From Thermoplasmatota archaeon (lineage in GTDB: Archaea; Thermoplasmatota; E2; DHVEG-1), in the NCBI GenBank assembly GCA_030605515.1, contig JAUWIE010000097.1:1-5758 (forward strand): a stretch of DNA of 5,758 nucleotides, given 5' to 3'. The notes beneath the pieces were generated by a model that searched no databases, was not told the origin of the DNA, and saw only the letters and a program-made list of their open reading frames with translations. A program made the position numbers and the translations under genes. Positions 1 through 5,329 of the stretch are shown in pieces (the stretch's first letter is position 1; the number at the start of each line of letters is the position of its first letter).

Positions 1-138
1 AATACCATCTTTAAATTTTAATCCAACTGTAGTGGTCCCTCTTTTCACTGCTTCACGTGCATATTCAACCTGAAACAATCTTCCATCAGGAGAGAATATT
101 ATACTGGCCCTGTCATATGCTTCTTTAGATGGTTGCAT
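1..138 (-). CDS. psmA: 20S proteasome alpha subunit, N-terminal 46 residues (cut by window edge)
   Basis: This is the start of the alpha subunit of the archaeal 20S proteasome, which forms the outer heptameric rings, gates substrate entry and docks the PAN/Cdc48 ATPases in the cytoplasm. The reading frame from the ATG (complement of 136-138) gives the alpha-type signature: AYDRA at residues 7-11 (the YDR gate motif), then FSPDGRLFQVEYA at 15-27 and the continuation EAVKRGTTTVGLKFKDGI. An FSPxGRxxQVEYA motif at this distance from the N-terminus separates alpha from beta subunits, and there is no beta-type propeptide or catalytic Thr. The start is supported by a GAGGA Shine-Dalgarno sequence (complement of 146-150) seven bases upstream. 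The remaining roughly 190 residues lie outside the window. The gene is transcribed divergently from the L7Ae operon. Identification rests on strong family motifs despite the short length. Confidence 0.95.
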   Translation of the reverse strand, partial: MQPSKEAYDRASIIFSPDGRLFQVEYAREAVKRGTTTVGLKFKDGI

Positions 139-159
139 TACTAAGTCCTCTTCTTTTTA

Positions 160-177
160 AAATCTTAATTAAGATTT
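160..177. promoter_or_regulatory. 18-bp perfect palindrome upstream of psmA, candidate operator
   Basis: AAATCTTAATTAAGATTT reads identically on both strands (9-bp half sites, no spacer). It ends 21 bases before the psmA start codon, just upstream of its Shine-Dalgarno. If the TATA-like element at 204-213 is used, the transcription start would fall near 180, so the palindrome would lie at or just after the start point. Archaeal repressors commonly bind there. The function is inferred; a chance AT-rich palindrome is possible. Confidence 0.45.
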
Positions 178-203
178 ATCTGCCCCTGAATACAATCTAG
201 ATG

Positions 204-213
204 TTATATTATT
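204..213 (-). promoter_or_regulatory. TATA-like element for psmA
   Basis: Read on the - strand this is AATAATATAA, preceded by an A-rich stretch that could serve as a BRE. It lies about 70 bases upstream of the psmA start codon and would place initiation near 180. The sequence is a moderate match only. The same bases read on the + strand (TTATATTATT) could equally serve a rightward transcript. Confidence 0.4.
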
Positions 214-469
214 TTCTTGAAACGTTTTTCTATCCGTATGAAGTTATCTAATAAGGCTGTTCTATTATAATCTGTGGATTTTAGCAGATATCCTTATTTA
301 GCTTGCATTGTTTGGATTTGTGAATGAGGATCATTTGGTTACCTCTAAACTGTTTGGAACCATCCTTTACACCATCGATCCAGATCCTGGAGGATAACAG
401 GTATAGTGTCTGATAATTATTTGATCTATTCAGTTAGAGTGGAGTAGATTCCAATACCTAATTTTTCAT

Positions 470-508
470 ATTTATCTGAATAAATAACAGATAAATCGAT
501 TATTTTTT
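470..508 (+). terminator. Stem-loop followed by T-rich tract, possible terminator of an unrecognised transcript
   Basis: ATTTATCTG (470-478) and CAGATAAAT (488-496) form a perfect 9-bp stem with a 9-base A/T loop. T-rich sequence at 499-508, including TTTTTT at 503-508, follows within a few bases. This resembles a hairpin plus oligo-T terminator for a rightward transcript, but no gene ends here, so the role is uncertain. Alternatives are a protein-binding inverted repeat or chance in AT-rich DNA. Confidence 0.3.
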
Positions 509-566
509 ATATGTATCTCCTTCTGTAAAATATTATTAATAGTATATTTTTATACAAAATCATCTA

Positions 567-600
567 TTCAGACCTACTTTCGGAGGTACTGTAGACTGAA
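567..600. repeat. Interrupted inverted repeat upstream of the L7Ae TATA box
   Basis: TTCAG (567-571) pairs with CTGAA (596-600), and CTAC (574-577) pairs with GTAG (591-594), giving nine base pairs around a small 2x1 interruption. The element ends six bases before the TATA box at 606. It could be a binding site for an activator or repressor of the ribosomal operon. It could also be a transcribed hairpin if the upstream TATA-like sequence at 544-554 is used. A competing pairing, ACCT (572-575) with AGGT (584-587), also exists. Confidence 0.35.
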
Positions 601-605
601 AAAGG

Positions 606-613
606 TTTTTATA
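606..613 (+). promoter_or_regulatory. TATA box and BRE of the L7Ae-S28e-L24e operon
   Basis: TTTTTATA at 606-613 is preceded by the purine-rich GAAAAAGG (598-605), a good match to an archaeal BRE plus TATA box. Transcription would start about 25 bases further on, near 632-638, leaving a leader of roughly 55 bases before the L7Ae start codon. No other TATA-like element lies between this and the gene. Confidence 0.65.
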
Positions 614-630
614 GGTGCCTTACATTCCAA

Positions 631-665
631 CTTCTACCTTCCCTACAGGGAAATGGTCTATGAAG
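631..665 (+). promoter_or_regulatory. Structured leader of the L7Ae mRNA
   Basis: A stem can form from TTCCC (639-643), loop TACA, and GGGAA (648-652). It is extended across a 2-base bulge by ACC (636-638) with GGT (655-657), then by CTTC (631-634) with GAAG (662-665). CCTTC at 637-641 can instead pair with GGAGG of the Shine-Dalgarno (677-681), so the hairpin and a sequestered ribosome site are mutually exclusive. L7Ae is known to repress its own mRNA in some archaea by binding a K-turn in the leader. I do not see the tandem G-A pairs of a canonical K-turn here, so a regulatory role is only a hypothesis. Confidence 0.35.
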
Positions 666-675
666 GCTTCAAAAT

Positions 676-681
676 AGGAGG
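676..681 (+). promoter_or_regulatory. Shine-Dalgarno of L7Ae
   Basis: AGGAGG is a strong match to the 16S rRNA 3' end and lies nine bases before the ATG at 691. This spacing selects 691 over the in-frame ATG at 697, which would be 15 bases away. Confidence 0.8.
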
Positions 682-690
682 CTAAAAGAT

Positions 691-1062
691 ATGGCGATGT
701 TTGTAAGATTTAAAACACCAAAAGAAGTGCAGGATATGGCCTATGATCTTGTAGAAAAAGCTCGAGACAATGGAAAAATAAGTAAAGGAGCAAATGAAGC
801 AACAAAACAAGTTGAAAGAGGACAGGCAAAACTTGTTGTAATGGCTGAGGATATTACTCCTGAGGAGATACTAGCTCATATGCCTATTTTATGTGAAGAG
901 AAAAACATACCTTATGCGTATGTTCCAAGTAAACAAGAACTTGGTGATGCTGCTGGTTTAGGCGTTAGTACAGCTGCGGTTGCAATTGTTAACCCTGGAA
1001 AAGATGCTGCTGGAATTGACAGTATTGTAAAAAAAATAGATGCATTAAAGAAACAGGGTTAA
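691..1062 (+). CDS. rpl7ae: Ribosomal protein L7Ae (eL8), K-turn-binding protein
   Basis: This 123-residue protein is the archaeal L7Ae/eL8. It binds RNA kink-turns in 23S rRNA and is also a core subunit of box C/D and H/ACA guide RNPs and of archaeal RNase P. The family's RNA-contact segment is intact: KGANEATKQVERG at residues 32-44, with the conserved Asn-Glu pair at 35-36. It is followed by AEDI (52-55), the CEEKNIPYAYV strand (68-78), and the LGDAAGLGVSTAAVAI loop and strand (84-99) that packs against the RNA. The length is normal for the family and no key residue is missing. It is the first gene of a tight operon, four bases ahead of S28e, with its own TATA box, leader hairpin and strong Shine-Dalgarno. 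Grouping with S28e and L24e is the classic archaeal arrangement and supports the assignment. Confidence 0.97.
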   Translation: MAMFVRFKTPKEVQDMAYDLVEKARDNGKISKGANEATKQVERGQAKLVVMAEDITPEEILAHMPILCEEKNIPYAYVPSKQELGDAAGLGVSTAAVAIVNPGKDAAGIDSIVKKIDALKKQG

Positions 1063-1066
1063 GCAT

Positions 1067-1276
1067 ATGGTAGAAGGTACTCCTTGTGAAGTTGTAGAAA
1101 TCATTGACCGAACCGGTATGGCTGGTGAGGCTTCTCAAGTTAAAGTTAGGGTTTTAGATGGGGTTGATAAAGGTAAGATTATCACTAGAAATGTTATCGG
1201 ACCAATTCAGCTCGGTGATATTTTAATGTTGATTGAAACTCAGAGAGAAGCAAAAAAACTTGGTGGACCACGTTAG
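1067..1276 (+). CDS. rps28e: 30S ribosomal protein S28e (eS28)
   Basis: This is a 69-residue small-subunit protein of the archaeal/eukaryotic type, absent from bacteria. It has an OB-fold that sits near the mRNA exit and platform of the 30S subunit. The sequence follows the family from end to end: an acidic start, EVVEIIDRTGMAGEASQVKV at residues 8-27, the DKGKIITRNVIGPIQLGDIL core at 34-53, and the C-terminal signature ETQREAKKL at 57-65, close to the usual ESEREARRL. The ATG follows the L7Ae stop codon by four bases. A weak Shine-Dalgarno-like AGGG (1055-1058) lies inside the end of L7Ae, so translation may be partly coupled. Length is typical and no alternative start gives a better match. 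Confidence 0.96.
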   Translation: MVEGTPCEVVEIIDRTGMAGEASQVKVRVLDGVDKGKIITRNVIGPIQLGDILMLIETQREAKKLGGPR

Positions 1277-1291
1277 GGAGACTGTGATTCT

Positions 1292-1474
1292 ATGGTAGAG
1301 CGAAGAAAGTGTTCATTCTGCGGAAATGAAATTGAACCAGGTACTGGTAAAATCTTTGTAAAAAAAGATGGTACTGTGTTTTATTTCTGTAAAAACAAAT
1401 GTAAGAAGAACATGTTAGAGTTAAAACGTGTGCCACGTCGTGTTAGATGGAGTAAATATTATTCAAAAAAATAA
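1292..1474 (+). CDS. rpl24e: 50S ribosomal protein L24e (eL24), zinc-ribbon type
   Basis: This 60-residue large-subunit protein is the short archaeal form of eL24, consisting only of the zinc-binding core. The four zinc ligands are visible as C7-x2-C10 and C33-x3-C37. The family hallmarks RKCSFCGNEIEPGTGKI at residues 5-21 and FYFCKNKCKKN at 30-40 are followed by a basic RNA-binding tail, RVPRRVRWSKYYSKK. An AGGGAG Shine-Dalgarno overlaps the S28e stop codon (1275-1280), 11 bases ahead of the ATG; no in-frame alternative start lies between. It is the last gene of the operon: the next gene converges on it. In many archaea this trio continues with ndk and infB, which are not present here. Confidence 0.97.
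   Translation: MVERRKCSFCGNEIEPGTGKIFVKKDGTVFYFCKNKCKKNMLELKRVPRRVRWSKYYSKK
1465..1471 (-). terminator. Candidate oligo-T terminator for the peptidase gene, inside the end of L24e
   Basis: On the - strand this is a run of seven T, about 93 bases past the peptidase stop codon and the longest T run on that strand in the convergent spacer area. It corresponds to the AAA-rich last codons of L24e. If used, the two convergent mRNAs would overlap at their 3' ends by a few tens of bases. Confidence 0.35.
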
Positions 1475-1490
1475 ATTTAAACACTCTCAC

Positions 1491-1495
1491 TTTTT
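1491..1495 (+). terminator. Oligo-T terminator of the ribosomal operon
   Basis: TTTTT follows the L24e stop codon by 16 bases, with further T-rich sequence after it. Archaeal RNA polymerase terminates at such oligo-T stretches without needing a hairpin, and none is visible. It lies in the 89-base spacer between two convergent genes. Confidence 0.45.
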
Positions 1496-1563
1496 ATTAT
1501 ACTTCTAGTTGTAAATTATAGTAATATAAATAAAGAATTGTATGTTAGTTTAATAGATTACCT

Positions 1564-4500
1564 TTAACTCTTTTTCAACAAGTAAATTACAATTATTAGG
1601 CAGAATATCCATCCACCACCAAGTAAAATTATTTCAATTGGTAATAACTGTGATCCTTCGTTTTTCTTTTTATCTATTGTATCTAAAGTTGTTACCAAAT
1701 TCTCTGCGCTTACAGCAACTTCAAATGTTATAATTTCAACTACATCATTTGCATTTGTAACAGTTAATATAATTATGTAATTGCCTGGGGAGGTATATTT
1801 ATGGCTTGGCTGTTTTCCAATTCCTATTGTTCCATCACCAAAATCCCAGAAATATGTAAAATTTTCATCTAAACCATTTGTTTCTGATACATTAAAGACT
1901 ATGTTTTCATCTGTTGATACACTATCTGGTACATTGTCTACTTTTATCTCTGGTTTTTCTTCAGGTTTTTCCTCTATTGTGATATTTAGTATTTCTGACC
2001 AACTGCTATTTTGATCATTTTCATCTTGAGCGATGGCGTTGATTTTATATATGCCTGATGAACTCCAACTATGTGATAAGGATATCTGAGTACCTGAGTC
2101 AGTTAGATTTGTCCAGTTGCTAATTGATCCGTCTCCCCAGTTGAATTTGTATTTGATATTATCATTATCTGGATCGGTTGATGTTGTTGTAAAGTCATAT
2201 GTTGTATCTATATATCCTGTTGTAGCCCCCTCTGGTGTTGAAGGTGTGACTGGTGGATTATTTTGAGAGGGTGGTGCTGGTGGTGGATTAGATGAGGGTG
2301 ATGGTGTACTTGGTTGTTGTCGTGTCTTAAACCAATATGTTTTATTTGTCCATATACCTAAGGATGTGTTGCTTACATTTACAAACCAGTAATATGTGGT
2401 ATAATAATTTAAACTTGAAATATTACAGGTTTTTTGACCATTTAGAGAATTATTTCCATAGATATTTCCAATATTTGGATTTGTTTCAATACTCCAATTA
2501 AAATAGGTATTTTCAGGATTTTCTATGTTTATGCTTAATACGGAGGATGTAACTGAGACATCTGTTGATTGATTACTTGGTGTAATGTTTGAAAATGTTG
2601 GTATATTAAGCTCTGTTGTAAAGAAATATGTTTTATTTGTCCAGTTTCCACTTACACGATCGGTTGTGTTTACATACCAATAGTATGTTGTATTACAGTT
2701 GAGATTTGATATATTACATGTTTTACTACCATTGCTTTCATTATTTCCATAATTGTTGCCAATATTAGGACTTGTTTCAATTGTCCAGTTGAATAAATCA
2801 CCTTCTACATCATAAATATGTACACTTAGATTAATTGTTGTAATTGATATTCTTGTTGATTGATTATTTGGTGTTTCATTTTGTAGATCTGGGTTTTGAT
2901 TTATATATGGTCCTGTAATAAAATTATATGTTTCATTAGTCCATCCGCTACTGCCCGTTGTATCATATACATTTACGCTCCACCAACAAGTGGTGTTATA
3001 ATAATTGAAATCATATGTTTGGGAATATGTACCATTTGGTTGAGAGTTATTTGTTCCAATATTAAGCCAATTTCCTGTTGCGTTTGTTTTAAATATTACA
3101 TTTATCAAATTACCTTCGGGATCTGATACGTTTATTCTCAATGTAGTCATTCCAGCAGGCATACTTGTTTCATTCACAGGAATCTCACTGGTTAATACAA
3201 TTGACTCATCAGAGTCTCCAAATTTTATTTTTTGTGCAGGATCTCCAAATAAATGTGAGCTATACCAATTATAACACCATGCATAATGCCATGAAGTGTC
3301 AACATAGTTTGATAGTTCATCTTTTGCATAAGCTTGAGCTTTACCAATCGTCCAATCATCGGGTGAAGAGCTAAATAAATAATGCCAGAACTGACGTTGT
3401 AAATATTGATTAGGTCCATTTGTGTTTGAATCGCTGCCCCATCCATACCCTGTGTTCCATATTAAACCAAACGCACCACTATTTGCATTTATACTAGTTA
3501 ATGTTTTTTCAGGAGTAGTCCCATCTGTAAATCTCCCTGATAAACATTGTGCTGAATATGAGAAGAAATATTTGGTATTAGATAGTGATCCTAGCTGTGC
3601 TGTTGTCATATCAAGTCCAATTGTTGTTGATCCATGGCTTAGATGGTTAATTAGGCAAGCATCGTTATTATTGATAGCTGTTTGATATGCACTAGGTATA
3701 CTTTCACCCCAATTGTGATATAACCTTGTTGAAATATTATATTTGAAACTTGAGTTTTCTTCGTTCCATTCCAAAAAACCTTTACATTGGTAGAAATTTG
3801 GGTCGTTTCCACTTCGAATTTCTTCCATATAATCTGCTGATGTTACGCTATCCCAGCCTAGGTTTCCTCCAAAGAAAGCAGCTTTTCTTATGAACTCATT
3901 ATCTGAATAAAGGTCATACCATATGATTTTCTTAATAAAATTAGATATCTGCTTAGCACTACTGACGGTCATTCGTCCAATATATACTTCTGCATAATGA
4001 TCATTTACACCACTGTTTTTGCCACCGCCCCAGCATCCATGGGCAGCATCTCTCCAATTGCCATCAAGATGACTGTAGTACATGTCACAAGGCATAGTAG
4101 GATAAGGTAATTCTGATGCACCAGATACATAGAACGTTCTTTCTGGAACTATTTGTTTATTTACATCTCCATCATCCCAATCTCCGCCAAGGATGACGTA
4201 TTTTGTATCCCAATTTATATATGCATCTTTAATGAATTCACGTATATGAGCTGCTGAATCATTAAACAAAGCAGTATCATTCCAATAATATTGGCAACTA
4301 CCAATATTTTCAACTGTAACTTTTGCAGCGCTTAATCCACTGTATGAAACTCTATGTTTTAACAAATCAGACCAAGAGTATTCCTCCCCGATTGTGTTGT
4401 TCAGTGCTTCATTTGTGATGATTACATAATCATAAGTATCTTCAGAATTGCATAGTCCGCTCCCACTTAAGACCTGATATGATAAAGGAGCATAATCATT

Positions 4501-5205
4501 TGCTATTTCTGGGTTAACTACAATAGATTTGATAATATCTAAATCAGTAGAATCGAGCCTTAGCATCTCCAAACTTTCATCTAAGATATTTTGATTATCA
4601 TCAGCTAATTCAATATTGATTTTCAGCTCTGGGAAATAATGTAATCTGTGCAATCCGGGCATATATTGAACTGGATAAATATTAATTGTAAGAATAGCAA
4701 ATCCCCTACAGAAATCAATACCTCCATTATTATAAATAGAATCAAGAACAGGATTTTTTGAGTTATAAACCGCAGCGTTCATTTGAAAAGGTGCCCTTTC
4801 TTTTTTTATCGCAATTGAAATAGGTTCCTGTTGAGGCATTATTGGGCTACTTGATAAATCACAACTAACATCTTTAATTTCATCATATGATACATCAATA
4901 GTTGATACAGTTTTTCCTTGTGGTAAGAGTATTTTAACAGGGTAAACCGGTAGAGCTGGATTTCCCGTAGCAGCGTTTGATATACAATTTTGCATATGGA
5001 CTTGTGTGTATGTTTTCCCATTTAGGGTTGTCTCCGTTATTATTGGCTTTTCAAATCTGATTGTATAGTTTAAAGCTGTATCATTTTCGTCTACTTGTGA
5101 AGAAGCGACTATGTTAAAGTTAGAGCCTATGAATAAAAATATCAGTGATACTACAAATAACTGAGTTAAAGTAAGTATTTTTCGTTTGTTATGTTTTCGT
5201 TGCAT
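1564..5205 (-). CDS. Secreted, membrane-anchored gingipain-like cysteine peptidase (family C25) with Ig-like repeats and PKD domains
   Basis: This 1213-residue protein is a predicted extracellular endopeptidase. A basic N-terminus (QRKHNKRK) and hydrophobic stretch at residues 10-28 form a signal peptide. Residues 40-245 resemble the C25 propeptide region (GNPALPVYPVKILLPQG at 81-97). The catalytic domain, about 258-660, shows gingipain landmarks: YDYVIITN (258-265), KYVILGGDWDD (335-345), DHYAEVYIGR (402-411), LINHLSHG with presumed catalytic His524, and KYFFSYSAQC with presumed nucleophile Cys554; the His-to-Cys spacing of 30 is close to that of gingipains. Three Asn-rich Ig/FnIII-like modules follow (about 672-765, 771-864, 868-961), the last two being near-duplicates. 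Then come a Pro/Ser linker (962-990), two PKD domains (about 985-1078, with WGDG at 1023; 1086-1166, with DFGDGT at 1121) and a C-terminal membrane segment (1188-1210) ending KKS. Gingipains cleave after Arg or Lys; specificity here is not inferable. The start has only a weak ribosome site (AGG 11 bases upstream), but the signal peptide supports it. Confidence 0.9.
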   Translation of the reverse strand: MQRKHNKRKILTLTQLFVVSLIFLFIGSNFNIVASSQVDENDTALNYTIRFEKPIITETTLNGKTYTQVHMQNCISNAATGNPALPVYPVKILLPQGKTVSTIDVSYDEIKDVSCDLSSSPIMPQQEPISIAIKKERAPFQMNAAVYNSKNPVLDSIYNNGGIDFCRGFAILTINIYPVQYMPGLHRLHYFPELKINIELADDNQNILDESLEMLRLDSTDLDIIKSIVVNPEIANDYAPLSYQVLSGSGLCNSEDTYDYVIITNEALNNTIGEEYSWSDLLKHRVSYSGLSAAKVTVENIGSCQYYWNDTALFNDSAAHIREFIKDAYINWDTKYVILGGDWDDGDVNKQIVPERTFYVSGASELPYPTMPCDMYYSHLDGNWRDAAHGCWGGGKNSGVNDHYAEVYIGRMTVSSAKQISNFIKKIIWYDLYSDNEFIRKAAFFGGNLGWDSVTSADYMEEIRSGNDPNFYQCKGFLEWNEENSSFKYNISTRLYHNWGESIPSAYQTAINNNDACLINHLSHGSTTIGLDMTTAQLGSLSNTKYFFSYSAQCLSGRFTDGTTPEKTLTSINANSGAFGLIWNTGYGWGSDSNTNGPNQYLQRQFWHYLFSSSPDDWTIGKAQAYAKDELSNYVDTSWHYAWCYNWYSSHLFGDPAQKIKFGDSDESIVLTSEIPVNETSMPAGMTTLRINVSDPEGNLINVIFKTNATGNWLNIGTNNSQPNGTYSQTYDFNYYNTTCWWSVNVYDTTGSSGWTNETYNFITGPYINQNPDLQNETPNNQSTRISITTINLSVHIYDVEGDLFNWTIETSPNIGNNYGNNESNGSKTCNISNLNCNTTYYWYVNTTDRVSGNWTNKTYFFTTELNIPTFSNITPSNQSTDVSVTSSVLSINIENPENTYFNWSIETNPNIGNIYGNNSLNGQKTCNISSLNYYTTYYWFVNVSNTSLGIWTNKTYWFKTRQQPSTPSPSSNPPPAPPSQNNPPVTPSTPEGATTGYIDTTYDFTTTSTDPDNDNIKYKFNWGDGSISNWTNLTDSGTQISLSHSWSSSGIYKINAIAQDENDQNSSWSEILNITIEEKPEEKPEIKVDNVPDSVSTDENIVFNVSETNGLDENFTYFWDFGDGTIGIGKQPSHKYTSPGNYIIILTVTNANDVVEIITFEVAVSAENLVTTLDTIDKKKNEGSQLLPIEIILLGGGWIFCLIIVIYLLKKS
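2323..2895 (-). repeat. Tandem duplicated Ig-like domain within the peptidase gene
   Basis: Two adjacent units, residues 771-864 (2614-2895) and 868-961 (2323-2604), align without internal gaps. They share TPxNQST, FNW(T/S)IET(S/N)PNIGN, YGNN, KTCNIS(N/S)LN, TTYYW(Y/F)VN and WTNKTYxF. About half the residues are identical, and similarity persists in the DNA (for example around 2468 and 2759). A third, more diverged unit precedes them at residues about 672-765. Such repeats act as spacers lifting a catalytic domain off the cell surface. Confidence 0.75.
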
Positions 5206-5235
5206 TTCTTCTATCGCCTACTTCCATTCCATTAG

Positions 5236-5262
5236 CATGTTAATTATTAACATGTTAATAAT
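5236..5262. promoter_or_regulatory. Interlocked palindromes upstream of the peptidase gene, candidate operator
   Basis: Three copies of one 9-bp half site alternate in orientation: CATGTTAAT (5236-5244), its complement ATTAACATG (5246-5254) and CATGTTAAT again (5251-5259). This makes a 19-bp palindrome with a 1-base centre (5236-5254) overlapping a perfect 20-bp palindrome ATTATTAACATGTTAATAAT (5243-5262). The block lies 31-57 bases before the start codon and just downstream of the transcription start predicted from the TATA box at 5291-5298. That is a typical place for an archaeal repressor to act. The regulator is unknown. Confidence 0.55.
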
Positions 5263-5290
5263 ATACGTGTATAATGTTCTCAAGTAACAA

Positions 5291-5298
5291 TATATAAA
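5291..5298 (-). promoter_or_regulatory. TATA box of the peptidase gene
   Basis: On the - strand TTTATATA is preceded by GAAAATC, a plausible BRE. It would start transcription near 5270, giving a leader of about 65 bases that begins just ahead of the interlocked palindromes. A weaker TATA-like sequence (CGTATATTA, complement of about 5258-5266) overlaps the palindrome and is an alternative. Confidence 0.55.
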
Positions 5299-5329
5299 GA
5301 TTTTCCGTTAAAAAAGTCAGATTGCAAAA

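Larger units (their letters stand above)
139..690. other. Non-coding divergent region between psmA and the L7Ae operon
   Basis: No credible protein-coding frame is visible on either strand; open stretches are under about 20 codons and lack consistent ribosome binding sites. The left end carries the psmA promoter, palindrome and Shine-Dalgarno. The middle contains several inverted repeats: AATAAGG/CCTTATT at 250-256 and 292-298, GGTT/AACC at 337-340 and 358-361, CCAG/CTGG at 380-383 and 387-390, and a 9-bp stem at 470-496. The right end carries two TATA-like elements (544-554 and 606-613), an inverted repeat at 567-600, and the L7Ae leader. About 550 bases is long for an archaeal intergenic space, so a small RNA gene in the middle is possible. 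I recognise no known RNA family there. Confidence 0.6.

Noticed and set aside
406..447. 13-codon GTG frame preceded by GGAGG at 389-393
   Set aside because: Spacing of 12 bases and the tiny length make it weak; no recognisable leader-peptide features.
631..690. Canonical K-turn in the L7Ae leader
   Set aside because: I looked for a 3-base bulge followed by tandem G-A pairs; the 5' strand of the stem lacks the needed G and A residues.
139..690. tRNA, RNase P RNA, SRP RNA or box C/D sRNA in the divergent region
   Set aside because: No T-loop GGTTCRA, no RNase P or SRP core motifs, and no matched RTGATGA/CTGA boxes at proper spacing.
1781..3685. Open frames of 69-87 codons on the + strand at 1781-2014, 2896-3126, 3165-3374 and 3422-3685
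   Set aside because: They lie antisense within the peptidase gene, have no family resemblance or consistent ribosome sites, and are low-stop shadows of its AT-rich, Asn-rich codons.
3225..5021. Open frames on the - strand at 3225-3446 and 4839-5021
   Set aside because: They overlap the peptidase gene out of frame; the peptidase reading is supported by domain motifs across both stretches.
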